Source: Calliopum simillimum
Lineage: Eukaryota > Arthropoda > Insecta > Diptera > Lauxaniidae
Reading direction: 5' to 3'
Assembly: GCA_951812925.1 (NCBI GenBank)
Contig: OX638370.1
Coordinates: 48,797,948-48,861,947, forward strand
Length of the DNA stretch: 64,000 bases
In this document: in pieces, positions 42,904 to 54,490 of the stretch
Position numbering within the stretch: the first letter of the stretch is position 1
Layout of the letters: every line of letters begins with the position of its first letter
Position numbers and translations under genes: made by a program
The notes under the pieces: model-generated
Seen by the model: only the letters and a program-made list of their open reading frames with translations
Told to the model about the DNA's origin: nothing
Database searches by the model: none

Positions 42904-43834
42904 CAGAGAGCTGCACGAGCTCGTTATTTTGTATTCTCAAGTCACTCGCTATAAAAAGAGTCAGAGTGTAGCTTGTGCTTCTAATAAACGTGCGAGTAAA
43001 ATTGTCGCTCGTTTTTTACGAGCGTTTGAGAGTAACCACACTCGAGATTCAGAGTGCGCACAATTAGAGTAAAGAGTAGACTAGGAGTACCGCAAACATT
43101 ACGAAATACTCGTGCTATTCCTAAAATATTCGTAACACTCGCAAATTTTGTATATTTTCAAAGCAAATTTTTTTTCTCCATATTTTTACTTTGCTTTTCG
43201 TTATGCATACAAATATTTATTTTTGCTTTTGCATGCAAGAACGGTAATATATGAATTTGTAAATGATCATAGCAGAAAAAATTTATGAATGTATGTTTAA
43301 CGAAAAGTCGTAAAAACATTGAAGCGACAATTGGCATCTAAATTTGTTAAAAAAGCAAAAGGACATTACCAGTATCGATACTAGCACTAGTTATTTAGTT
43401 TTGCCTTTTTTACGAAGTGGCAAAAGAGAACTCAGGCGAAATAATGTCTGACCTGTCATTTAGTGAGCAATTATTTAGTTTAACCCTTTTTGTGAGTAGC
43501 GTAATAATATAAGGTGTTTTCGGAGATGAAATGCAAACAGAGAGCTGAGAGGAATTTTGAAGTCTAGTTAGAGTTTGTTTTGTTTGGAAATGAAAAATTG
43601 TAAGTAGAAGCGGGAGCGAAAGAGTACAAAATAGTAAAACGAAATCTAAGAAACAAAATTCGTAGCACCAACTTTTGCAATTGTTTTCTTTTAACTGTTT
43701 GCGGAGCTAAAAACATTTTTTGTGTTTATCTGTAGCAATATAACTACCGTGTTGTACGGGATATGTGTGATGTGTTTGTTCCCAATGGGGAATGGAGCGC
43801 ATCAATAGCGCTTCTGAAGCGCTCTAAAGCAGCA

Positions 43835-43940
43835 GTGAATGCTGTTTGGATGCGCATCGCTCTCGCTACCAGAAATGCTCTTTGGAAGCGCATCGCTCTC
43901 GCATTCAGAAATGCTCTTTGGATGCTTTTTGGATGACAAT
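43835..43940 (+). repeat. 36-bp minisatellite, small block
   Basis: About 2.5 units of GCGCATCGCTCTCGCTACCA followed by GAAATGCTCTTTGGAT. The last unit is truncated at GATGCTTTTTGGATG. The same unit forms the larger block at 45515-45700. Confidence 0.8.
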
Positions 43941-44289
43941 AAAAATATTTAAAAAAATTAATTTTTAATTGAAATTTTACGTCTTTCGTCACAAAGACAC
44001 ATCAGACTAATTTTTTTTTTTTTTTTTTTGATGTAATTATAATTACTAGAGTTCGCCTTGTGGCCGAAATTCGCCCATTTCAATTTGACCATAAAATAAA
44101 GGAAAAAGTTTTTATACCCTTCCTTGGTCGATAAAACACAAAAAACTTTTAATATTCTTCCTTAGGGTTCGGGTTATCTGCATCGGTGCAGCAGCTAAGT
44201 TACAATATCGTACTTTCCATTAAGAGGCATGTAACTCCTACTAAAGAGCAAACAGTTTTTGATATCTATCTATACCAAAATTCATAAAA

Positions 44290-45190
44290 ATCAATCATGT
44301 TATCGTGCTATATAGTGCTAACTCTATATCTATACCAAATTTCATAAAAATCGTATGCAGTATTTTCGCCGTGAGAGCGTTTTTTCCATTAAGAGCGTGG
44401 CACTGCCCACTGAAAAAATAATGGTCATTTTATCGTTCCTTAGTGCCAATCCTATCTCCATACCAAATTTCGATGAAACCGATGCAGCGGCTTAGCTGTG
44501 AAAGCGTTTTTTCCATTTAGGAGCGTGGCACTGCCCACTGAAAAAAATAATGGTCATATTATTGTTCCTTAGTGCTAACTCTATCTCCATACCAAATTTC
44601 GTTAAAATCGATGCAGCGGTTTAGCCGTGAGAGCGTTTTTTCCATTTAGGGGCGTGGCACCGCCCACTGAAAAACATAATGGTCATATTATCGTTCCTTA
44701 GTCCTGACCCTATCTCCGTACAAAATTTCATTAAAATCGATACAGTGGTTTAGCGGTGAGAGCGTTTTTTCCATTTAGGGACGTGGCACTGCCCACTGAA
44801 AAACATAATGGTCATATTATCGTTCCTTAGTCTTAACCCTATCTCCATACCAAATTTCGTTAAAATCGATACAGCGGCTTAGCCGTGAGAGCGTTTTTTC
44901 CATTTAGGGGCGTGGCACCGTCCACTGAAAAACATAATGGTCATATTATCGTTCCTTAGTCCTAACCCTATCTCCATACCAAATTTCGTTAAAATCGATA
45001 CAGCGGTTTAGCCGTGAGAGCGTTTTTCCATTTAGGGGCGTGGCACCGCCCACTGAAAAACATAATGGTCATATTATCGTTCCTTAGTCCTAACCCTATC
45101 TCCATACCAAATTTCGTTAAAATCGATGCAGCGGTTTAGCCGTGAGATCATTTTTCCATTTAGGGGCGTGGCACCTCCCACTTTAAAAAC
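44290..45190 (+). repeat. Tandem array, seven units of 128-129 bp
   Basis: GCGTGGCAC(C/T)GCCCACTG starts at 44394, 44523, 44652, 44781, 44910, 45038 and 45166. Units share CCATACCAAATTTCGTTAAA, ATCG.TGCAGCGG and GTGAGAGCGTTTTTTCCATT. Central units are most alike and the edges diverge, as expected from unequal exchange. Noncoding; inside the hAT element. Confidence 0.9.
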
Positions 45191-45359
45191 AAATATAGTC
45201 CTATGCACTGCTCCTCCTCACAACCTTTCCAACAAAAAAAAAATAAAGCAAATCGGTTGAGATTTAGGTATAGAAACAGGGACTGAACCGATTTCGTTTG
45301 CCTATTTATATATAGATTTTTATTTTACTAAATTAATTCTAATTGAAAAATTGCAAGTT

Positions 45360-45475
45360 GAAAACTTTTGTGTTAGGTCTGGGCCGGAGTTGAACCGAGG
45401 ACCTCACAGTTGCTACAACTCTCAATCGCAGTGCCAGTCGCTAGACCACTGCTCTATTATCGCGCTCTTACGAAG
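45360..45475 (-). repeat. tRNA-derived SINE-like segment
   Basis: On the minus strand GAGCAGTGGTCTAGCGACTG resembles a pol III A-box region and GGTTCAACTCC (45396-45386) matches the B box closely, about 50 bases further on, followed by GGCCCAGAC. It cannot fold as a normal tRNA cloverleaf by eye, so a SINE head is more likely than a tRNA gene. Confidence 0.5.
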
Positions 45476-45514
45476 ACGACTTATTGATTTATTTTGTTTT
45501 GTACGTTAATACGT

Positions 45515-45700
45515 GACCGAAAGCGCTTCGTTCTCGCTACCAGAAATGCTCTTTGGATGCGCATCGCTCTCGTATCCAGAAATGCTCTTTGGATGCGCAT
45601 CGCTCTCGCTACCATAAATGCTCTTTGGATGCGCATCGCTCTCGCATTCAGAAATGCTCTTTGGATGCGCTTCGCTCTCGCTACCTTTAGCGCAGAAAAT
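45515..45700 (+). repeat. 36-bp minisatellite, main block, about 4.5 units
   Basis: Units of GCGCATCGCTCTCGCTACCA plus GAAATGCTCTTTGGAT vary at the position of TACCAG / TATCCAG / CATTCAG. Because 36 is divisible by three, all frames stay open and read as 12-residue repeats on both strands (for example MRIQRAFLVARA); I treat those frames as shadows. Confidence 0.85.
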
Positions 45701-46167
45701 ATGCGCATACAAATCAGCTTTTTAGATACGAGAAGGACGCGCATCGCTATTGCATCTTGGGGATGCGCATCGAAATTTTCTGTTGGGTTACTATGATCTT
45801 ATACTAAAAGAAAAATATTTTCAATTGTTATGCGTGCCTTTTCTATTGATAGGTGCATATCATTTTAAAGTAAATGCGGATTATTAAACTAAAAGGAAAG
45901 TGCTGAGCTCCAGCCGTACGAAAAAAAAGATGAAAACATATCTTTTGTTTTTGTTCCTACGGCTATAGCGCACCACTTTTCTCCAGTGTTTAAATTGCTG
46001 CAGCCGAAGTAGCAAAAGTCGCAAACTCTTGCTATTTTAGGCAGCAGTTACTTGCACGATTTCAAAATTAACTATTGCTTAAACTTCTGCTTGCGACAAT
46101 TAAACAAGTCGAAGTCAAAGCACACGCAAAAATCCGCAGTTGACAAAATACGAAGCATTTATTTTTC

Positions 46168-46460
46168 AACAACTTCGGCAGATGCATCAATATAAAAAAG
46201 CGTAAAAAAAACAAATATGATCCACGCGACATTTCGGCGTCTAAAAACTGACCTGTACATTTCATGAGCAATTACTTATTACAAAGTTAAAATGCGCGTA
46301 CATGGTTAAACCCAGTTCGCAAAAATGTATTACGCTACCTACAAAAAGGGTTACACCAAATAAGTAATTGCTCATGAAATGTACAGGTCAACTCTATAGA
46401 CGCCGAAATGTCGCGTGGCGCATATTTGTTTTTTTACGCCTTTTTATATTCATGCATCTG
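46168..46460. mobile_element. Inverted-repeat element, about 290 bp, arms about 105 bp
   Basis: CAGATGCATCAATATAAAAA ... CCACGCGACATTTCGGCGTC ... ACCTGTACATTTCATGAGCA on the left is repeated inverted at about 46350-46460. A decayed relative of the inner end is at about 43455-43510. Inside the hAT element. Confidence 0.75.
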
Positions 46461-47271
46461 TACTAAAAAATTGGTTCAGCAAATTTTTTCTACCTACAAT
46501 CACTCGCATTTACCAAAAATGCAGTTTGAAAAGTGTGACGACCCTTTTACACTTTTACTAATTTTTGTCAACATTCATATTTAAAGTTGAAAAAAAAAAT
46601 CTTAAGCAACTGAATATCTCAAAAATAGTCTGCTGCGAATGCAACTGTTTTTCGACTTAATATACATAAAATACGATTTTGACAATACGCAAATGAAGAT
46701 TTTGAAACTTAACTCCTTACATTTTTTTTTTGTTCATAATATCCATTTTAGAAATAAAATTCAAAATTAATTTTAAAAAATTTATTTTAAGAACACATCT
46801 GTATATTACTTTTTGACTTAAAAATATTTTTAAAAAAAATAAAAATTAAAAAATTCATCTTATTAACAAAAAACAAAACAATTTTCAATGTAAATACATA
46901 GTCATGTTTTTACATATGCAATATCGATTTGTAACTTAAGAGTAGTTTAAAAAAAATTAACAAAAGTTCATTTAAGTAACAAAAACTGATATTTATATTT
47001 ATTTAAATACGAGTCTTTCGTTTAAAAATAAAATTCGAAATTCAGTCTTAAAACAATTTTTTAAGGTACGTGAACATTTTCGTTTGTAACTTTAAAATAT
47101 AAAAAAAAAAATATGTTATACATAATTCATTAACAGAATAAAATTCAGAATTCAGTCTCAAAACATTATTTTAAGGTACGTAAATATTTCCGTTTGTTAT
47201 TTTAAAATATAAAAAAAAAAATGTAAAACATAATTCATTAGCAGAAATAATAATATAAACACAATATAAGC
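46461..47271. other. AT-rich 3' flank of the hAT transposase, no gene
   Basis: Two imperfect direct repeats of about 90 bp (around 47040-47120 and 47150-47235, with CAAAACATTATTTTAAGGTACG). No protein-like frame. Confidence 0.5.
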
Positions 47272-47274
47272 TTA

Positions 47275-49079
47275 TAAGTTCACTTTCGAAATAGAATTTA
47301 AAAATATAATACTATCAACAGTCTTTGGAGCTAGTTGATTTCTTTTCGCTGATATTATATTACCAGCTAGTGAAAAAACACGCTCAGAAGGAGCGCTACT
47401 AGCAGGAATGGTCAAAATTTTGAAAGCTAATTTTGCAAGCTTTGGGAACTCAAATCTGTTTTTTCCCACCACTCAAGAGCATCGAAATTTTTAGTAATAT
47501 GTACCCTATGCATTGAATATCTTTCAATTTCATCCCTTGCACTTTCTGGAATACATTCATTTCTTCGACAGATTGAGTCAGGAAAAAAAAATTCCGCTTC
47601 TCTTGTTTCTTCCGAGTTTAAAATTTCATTTTCGTCTGTCACAATTGAAGGAACATTTTCATCCGTTGAGGATTCATTAGATATCAATTTGGTGATAATA
47701 GCATCTTTTACTTCCTGCAATATTTCTTCAGGTAAGCTGTTGTTTGTAGGCGGATACAAGAAGTATGCCAGTTTATGGTATATATCTAAATTTTTCTCCC
47801 ATGTGTTATCGAACTCTTCTATGATTTTGTCTTTCAATATACCCACAGAATTGGAATCTTCTTCCCTTATTTCGCACATTTTTCTCAAGCATTTAATTGA
47901 AGGGTAAACATAACTTAAGGTGGCATAGTCTGCGCCTTGCAATTTTTTAGAAATTATTTCAAAATTTTCGCACATTTGGAGAAGCTCATTAACTATGCTC
48001 AAATTAATGTTTGTCAGCCTATGTAATGCTTTTTTTTCTGCCAGTATTTCATTAATTTTTAGCCAGTTCAATGAAATTGATTTAAATAAATTTAGGTGAG
48101 AATTCCAACGAGTCGTGCTTGGATTTTTGAGAGATATTTCTAGAAGATGCTGTAAATTAGCTTTTTTGAAAAACTGAACAAGTTTTTTACAGCTCTCAAT
48201 TAATACCTTTAGCTGAATTGTGTGATCAAATCCATTTTCCAAAACATTGGCAAACAGATGATTGGAGCAATTAATTCTTTTTTGATCTTTCAAAGCACAC
48301 ATTACGTTACTCCCACGGTCAGTCACAAAAGTTATTTTGTCAAGATCAGTTATTTCGAACTCAGCAAGGATTCCTTTAATTTTTAGAAAAATGTTTTCGC
48401 CGGTAGATTTCATGAAATCCATAGATTTTATACCTAATACAATATTTTTAAATTCTCCGTCTTTATAGAAGTGGAAAGTAGCGCATACAAAACTACGTTT
48501 GACAAAGCTGTCTGTCCACAGATCAGCTGTAATGGAGGCTTTTCCTTCTTCGACAATTTTTTTTAAAATATTTTTTATTTCATTTTTTTTTTCTTTAGCC
48601 ATCACGCTTACACGTCTTGAAATCGTAGTAGCATCTGGGAGTAAGTTATCTACATCAACGTTTTCTCCATTTTTCGCTCCAACTTTTATAAAATGTCCTA
48701 CCAAGCTTTGAAAACCTTTACCATCAACAGCCGAAAATGGTCTGCTATCTTCAATTATCCATTTGGAACATGCATCAAAAATTACTTGTTTTTCACTCTG
48801 CGCTATCTGTTTTAAAGGTTGATCACTAACATTTCTTGCGTAGCATTTATGGCGTAACAAATTAGAAGTAGTTGTCCCAGTGTGTTTTAAAAGTTGAGAA
48901 CACAAACGGCAGTAAACAACTCCCTCAGCATATGTGTCGTCAGATTTTTTTACTTCACCAAACACTGTCCAAATGGGGCTTTTTCCCTTTCTTTTATTTT
49001 CAATAATGTATATATTATTTTTAATTTTTTCTAAAATTTCACTGTGCGACTCCATTGCTAACACCTGACAAACAAACAA
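47275..49079 (-). CDS. hAT transposase, near-intact, one frameshift in an A-run
   Basis: From 49079 down: start MFVCQVLAM (the second Met is a good alternative start), a BED-type zinc finger (SPIWTVFGEVKK ... VYCRLCSQLL ... TTSNLLRHKC), then the RNase H-like core with ITADLWTDSF (first Asp), ITFVTDRGSNVM (second Asp) and a long helical insertion, ending in the dimerisation region with PASSAPSERVFSLAGNI, which contains the catalytic Glu. 550 codons are open; at WWEKT (about 47460) the frame is lost at a run of six A, and one base of shift restores RFEFPKLAKLAF and the C-terminus to 47275. All catalytic and zinc residues are present. I infer either a very recent inactivation or an assembly indel. 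Confidence 0.9.
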
Positions 49080-49851
49080 TGCACTAAAATATCAAAACAA
49101 ACCAATAACTCAAATAAAATACCGCTTAAAAAATGAAAAACTGAGATTTTCAAAAATCCGTTAGTTGAGCAAAAAGTGAACTCTGCAATTTCGTTTCGTT
49201 GTTGTTTCTACTTAAATTTTAAGGATCGTCATTCCATTATCTATCTCTGTCTATCTTTTTCTATATCCAGTCTATCTTGTCTCACACATAAATTTGTCAA
49301 CCCTTGAAAATAAAAAATTCTGAGTAAGAGCAGGAGAGTAAAAAATAACAAAACGAAATCTATTTTAAAATACATCATTTGTACTATGTAACAGCTTTTA
49401 CGTTTGTTTTGCTTTGATTGCTTGCGATCATATTATTTTTTTTTGTATTTAGGATTTTTATCTAATAAATTTTTTATTCTGAAGAAGTTGTTATTGTTGT
49501 TGGTGTCAAAAACAGAGAAATAAACGAAAACAATGCATTAAAATAACAAATAAAACAAAAAAATAAAATGTCATAACAACAGCAGCAGCACAATTATGTA
49601 GTAAAAAAATGTTTTCAAACGCAGCGTGTCAACTACGCTAGCTAAAACTCGTCCACACTCTTAACTCTTTCTCAAAAACCAAACAGTGAGAGTGTTTCTA
49701 AGCAGAGAGTTCGTGTGCGACTTGCACCCTTTGAAGAGCACGATCGAGTTTCATACTCCAAAAAGCGAATAGGAACAAACAGATTGAAATACTCGATTAA
49801 TGACGAGTGTTCGTAAATACAAGCCACTTGTTGCAGACCTCTGATACCTAC

Positions 49852-51265
49852 CCCCTACTTCTAATCCTAAGGGGGCTCCCATACAAAGTTACTGATTTTA
49901 TATAAAATGCCCCCACTGCCCACGGGTAACCCTAGAAGGGTCAAATGTATGACCGACCCCCATTATTTTTTCGCGACCTATATTTTTCTCCCACATACTT
50001 GCCCCCTATTTTCAACCCTGAAAGGGGCTGCCATATAATTTTTTTTTTTTATAAATTTTTCTAAAAATAATGGGTCGGTCATACATTCGACCCTTCTAGG
50101 GGTACCCATGGTCTAGAAAGGGGAGTGGGAGCAGTTTTTTAAAAAACCGTAACTTTGTATGGGAGCCCCCTTAAGGATTGGAAATAGGGGGTAGGTAAGC
50201 TGTGAAACTTTGGAGGGGGGATAATGAGGGTCGGTCATATATTTGACTCCTCTAGGAGAGACTCCTGGGCAATAATGGGCCTATTTGACGATTTCCTTTC
50301 CATACTTTTTATGTCTATGACGTCAATTTTGTATGGGGGCCCCCTTAAGAGCTAGAGATAAAGGTTAAGTATGGGGCGAAAAAATGTTGAGAAGGAAAAA
50401 TATTAGGGGCCGGTCATACATTTGACCCTTCTAGGGGCACCCTGGGAGTGATGGGGGTCGATTTCCTAAAAATCTCAATTTTGTATGGAAGCACCCTTAG
50501 GGGTTAGAGATAAGAGGTAGGTAAGTTTGGTAAAAATGTTGAGGGAGAAAAAATAATGTGGGTCGATCATACTTTTGAACCCTCTAGAGGTGGCCCCTCT
50601 TGTAGGACTGTAAGAATATTGTTTCTCTTTTTCTCTCATCTTTGCCCTCGATGCGCCAACCCTTACCCTCACCCCACCCCCAAAATTTTTTTTCCAACCT
50701 CACAAAATTGAGGAGTGTCAAGTATCAAAATCCAATATTCGTGCACTAAAACACCCCTAATGAAAATTTGTACATACTAACCAAAGGCAACTTGATTAAC
50801 ATTTTTTTAATTTTTTGATTTTGAAAAATTAACAAGTTATAATGTATACACTCCTTAGAATTGTCCAAAAAATACGTATGAATTTTTTGAGACATTTTAT
50901 AATTTTTCAAAACTTGGTCTAAAAAAAAAAATTAAATTTTGAAGGATTCTAAGCATTTAACGTCATATGATATTTTTTCGTAGATGTCTTGGTTTTAAGT
51001 AAACCTAGCATTTAGCTGACAAACGTGAGCTTAAAAGCTGAAAACTCAATTTGATAAATTTTTTCTAATAATAAAAAAAAATTCCAAAAATTCTGATAAA
51101 ATTCACACGTATTCTTTGGACAATTCTAAGAAGTGCACAAAATCAAAAAATTAAAAAAATTTTAAAAAATTAAAAAAATTTTAATCAAGTTGCCTTTGGT
51201 AAATATGTACACATTTTTAGCTACTTTTTTACTCATTCGTTAATTTATGGCTTCACCATGAGCTG
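49852..51265. mobile_element. Right arm of the fold-back repeat split by the hAT element
   Basis: Four or more modules of about 200 bp with (C)CCCTTA.GG, GGTCGGTCATACATT and GACCCTTCTAGGGG phrases, alternating in orientation near 50040 (so there is a local symmetry centre there). From about 50140 it is the reverse complement of 42237-42900. The far end GGCTTCACCATGAGCTG at about 51250-51265 mirrors 42237. It is itself interrupted at 50760-51215. Confidence 0.75.
50760..51215. mobile_element. About 455-bp insertion in the right arm
   Basis: Its ends pair (TTTGTACATACTAACCAAAG and CAACTTGATTAA on the left, inverted at about 51150-51215). The other arm of the host repeat lacks it (42280-42300 reads straight from AAAAAGTAGCATG into AAAATTAGAGG). 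Confidence 0.65.
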
Positions 51266-51719
51266 AATTTTTTGCTATATAAATTTTTTTCGTCAGATGC
51301 CTTGCTTTTTGGTAAAAAATCGTTTTTTTGACCGCGTAAATGAAAAACATAAAAAATCGATTTTGGAATGCGAATGTTATCTATATCCCCAAATAAAATT
51401 TATAATTTTTAAACCCCAAAATTTTTGTAAGAACATAGTCTTAATTTCTAAAGCACCCTTGGGTATCCATTTTGTAATGAAAAAAAAAAGTTATGACCAA
51501 AAAACATTTTTTAGCCAAAATGCGCCTTCAGTAGAACCAAAAGTGTTCCATTGGTTTTTCTCGGAATGAAAAAAAAAAAAATACAGATATCGTTTTTAAG
51601 AGTCCTTCTAACTTTTAAATCGATTTGGGGATAATTTTGTTTTGCTTCATACAAAATCGACCCGGTCTAATGTACATGGATTAGATTTGGTACTAAGACA
51701 AATAATATGAACTAGGAAA
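51266..51719. other. No gene recognised
   Basis: The plus-strand frame 51297-51569 is AT-rich and without motifs. At about 51655-51680 is CCCGGTCTAATGTACATGG, like the right terminus and flank of the fold-back at 23102; the other end was not found. Confidence 0.35.
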
Positions 51720-52840
51720 AATAGGGTATCACGCCCCAGAAAATATCACTTCATCATATCTCTAAAAATATTTAAGGCAAATGATGAGCGCCGGGACAAA
51801 TAATGTTCACTGAGAAAATGGGCGATGCCACGCCCCTAAAAAAATCAATAATTTATCAGATGTAAAATGGATAGGGACAAATAAAATCCTTTGGAAAAAT
51901 TGGTGATGCGATGTCAATTGAACCAGATAAGGCGAAGCAACGTTCACCGGGAAACCCTGGTTTTTTTGAGATTTTCAATTTAAAATTTGTTCGGTGGAAA
52001 AAATGCCCAATGCGACCCTGATTAAAATAAAATTAATAAAAAGAATAATTTTTGGGTAAAATCAAAACAATTTTTAAGAGACATCAAAGCACAACATTCT
52101 AAAATTAGCCACATTGAAATATTGCCTCAGGTTTGCCTGAAATTGTCGTTTGAATTGTTGGCCACGAAAACCACTTCTGTTTTAGTCCTGTGCGACCGCC
52201 TTGGTTCTTTGCAACTAAACTGAAAACGAAAAATTGCCCAAAACCAAACTTAGCAATTATAGGGCTAATTAAGTGCTATAAGTTAAGGGTATTGTCAAAA
52301 TAAAAGTTCATTTTATTTTGACTTTTTTATACCCTACACCCAAAGTATATTCACTTTGTCCTTCCGTTTGTAACGTATAGAATGAGGCGTGACAGGTATA
52401 GAAAAGTATATATATTCTTGATCAGCGTCGTCTCCTGAGCCGATATAGCCATGTCCGCTATAGGAGCATTATTTGCGACATCGCAAGCAAAATACACATA
52501 AATATTGTACTAGAAACGATAAGTTTAAGCTCTAAGCAAAAGCTAGGCAAATTCAAACAAAAGGGCGTGGCACCTCCCATACAAGCAAAAATTTCCAAAT
52601 GCTGTACTGAAAACGTTATTGGAGATAATCCAACCAAACTTTCACTAAAACTCTAAGGGCAGTAGGAGCAAACTCTGATAAAAAACTTGAAACATTTGAA
52701 CCAGAGGGCGTGGTACCTCCCATGTAAGCAAAAGTTGAGTGAACTCGGACAAGAGGGCTGGCACCTCCCTTACAAGCAAAATTTTCGAAATACTGCAGTG
52801 TAGGGTATTTAATGTATGGTCAGGCCAAACAACCTTACTA
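51720..52840 (+). repeat. Dispersed family A and related GGCGTGGC repeats
   Basis: A clear family A copy runs from about 52327 (TACCCTACACCCAAAGTATA) to 52840 (GGTCAGGCCAAACAACCTTA), with GCCGATATAGCCATGTCCG and three GGGCGTGG(C/T)ACCTCCCAT phrases. The part before 52020 holds decayed relatives (GCGATGCCACGCCCC). Confidence 0.65.
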
Positions 52841-52924
52841 GTTTAAACCTCAAATGTGTTCGACGGTGTCATGCGACGCAATGGAAATGCCCATATTAAT
52901 AAATTACAAGTTTGCCAAAACAAA

Positions 52925-53330
52925 CTCTTAAAAATGAATTTAAATAAATTTAGTTTTATTACTAATTAAAAGTTTATGCACTTTAAACCATCTACGTAAT
53001 ATATCCAAATCGTAATTTACATCCGAAATCAAATTGAGGAAACTACTGTCAGAATAAACTAGAGCAGTATCGTCCGCAAAAAAAAGTTGCTTAGATAAAA
53101 ATTAATATTAGGACCCAAAACTGACCCTTGTGGAACACCAACGTCATTGAAATTCGGCGAATTGAAGCGATTTGTGATTTGTACTATTTGTTTTCTATTT
53201 TTTAAATAGGACACGAACCAGTCATACATTGAACCTCTGAAGACTGCTTTAAAAAGTATGTTCAGCAATAAACAATGGATAACCATATCAAAGGCTTTAG
53301 TTATCTATATATAGTATTAATACGCAAGCG
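52925..53330 (-). pseudogene. LINE reverse transcriptase fragment (Jockey/CR1-like)
   Basis: The minus strand encodes KAFDMVIHCLL, then FVSYLKNRKQIVQITNRF, then GVPQGSVLGP, then, after a small break, FADDTALVYSDSS, the FADD catalytic box, and WFKVHKL. These are the palm motifs of a non-LTR RT of a family different from the LINE at 54.5 kb (which has YADD). It is cut at 53330 by the fold-back element, whose target duplication is next to it. Confidence 0.8.
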
Positions 53331-53337
53331 TTGGACA

Positions 53338-54490
53338 TTAAGGTGCAGCAAAATTCAAAAAAAATTAGGGCATCAAAAATTATCATAGATTAAGATCTTA
53401 AGACAAAAACTGCATACTTAGTTTTGGTCAAAACTCCCGAAAAGATGGCCCGCCCGGGGCTTGAATGAAGGTCTAAACGACAAAAATCATTGTTTTTTCG
53501 CAGTTTTTTTATTTTATTTCAAAAACCACGAAACTATTGGTAGTAATTCTTCCTAAATCTTTGAAAGGGATAAATTTTCTACATTTTTTGTTTTTTTCTC
53601 ATTGCTCTACAGTGAAGTTTGCCCTATGGAAGTCCCGGAAGAAGTTAAAATTTTTTGATTCAAAAAACGGTTTTTTTCCTATAACTCAAGATACAAGAAA
53701 CACACAAAAACTTTAGAGCTCAATAAATGTAGGAAATCTGCTTTCCTATAGTTTTGCTTTGAAATCTTGATTCCAAAAGTAAACGGTTTTCCGCTAGAGG
53801 CCGAAATTTGTTAAAAATAATTGTGTATCATGAAAGAGCGACCTTTTATTGTTTGGTTTTAAAATATACCCAAAAATATGATTAGAAACTAATGAAAAAA
53901 CTAAAAGCTTCTAAATATGGTCTTTAGAATGGAAATCGGATTGAAATTGCGCGAGATATGATAATTCTTACATACTTGGTATTTTTTGTAAAGTTCTAAT
54001 TTTGGGTATTTTTGTTTCACAGTGTGTTTTGCATCCACAACTTTAGATTTTTTTATGATTATTACTTTACGTTAAAGGACGATAAACAGCGCAACTTTCA
54101 AGACCAAGAATATCAAAATCTGTTTGTAGTTCCCTTGCGAATTTCAGCCTGAGAGTTTGGATTTTTTTCCATTTTTGTCAAATACGGCTTTTTTTGAGTA
54201 TGAGCGACTGTATACCCTAAATACCGTAAAAAATGTGTACTATTATATCCCAAAACTGTAGGAAATATATTTTGCTATATTTTGGTCCTGGTTTTTGAGA
54301 TAAAATAAAAAAACTGCGAAAAAACAATGATTTTTGTCGTTTAGACCTTCATTCAAGCCCCGGGCGGGCCATCTTTTCGGGGGTTTTGACCAAAACTAAG
54401 TATGCAGTCTTTGTAATAAGGCCTGCTCCTAAGATAATCTTTGATGCAACCTATAATTTTCCCATTATTTCGAAAAAGTGCTGCACCCTA
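53338..54490. mobile_element. Fold-back element, about 1.15 kb, 7-bp target duplication TTGGACA
   Basis: TTGGACA occurs at 53331-53337 and 54491-54497. The ends pair through GGTGCAGCA/TGCTGCACC, and arms share AAAACTGCATACTTAGTTTT, GGCCCGCCCGGGGCTTGAAT and GAAGGTCTAAACGACAAAAA; arms are about 200-270 bp. The interior is AT-rich with no transposase. Confidence 0.8.

Larger units (their letters stand above)
42904..49843 (-). mobile_element. hAT transposon, 6.94 kb, 8-bp target duplication ATACCTAC
   Basis: Ends are CAGAGAGCTGCACGAG on the left and, in reverse complement, CAGAGGTCTGCAACAAG on the right, giving the CAGAG..CTGCA terminus typical of hAT. ATACCTAC is at 42896-42903 and 49844-49851. 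Near both ends ACTCG/CGAGT words recur, like hAT subterminal transposase-binding repeats. It carries a transposase gene on the minus strand and about 3.5 kb of accessory repeats between the gene and the left end. The element sits inside a fold-back repeat. Confidence 0.9.

Noticed and set aside
44290..45190. CRISPR-like array
   Set aside because: Units are contiguous 128-129-bp tandem repeats with no short repeat-spacer alternation, in an animal nuclear genome.
45360..45475. Functional tRNA gene
   Set aside because: Boxes A and B are visible but no cloverleaf with acceptor and anticodon stems could be drawn; a SINE-like remnant is more likely.
45481..45744. Repeat protein with MRIQRAFL units
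   Set aside because: The 36-bp minisatellite is a multiple of three, so frames on both strands stay open; no start region, no conservation, both strands look equally good.
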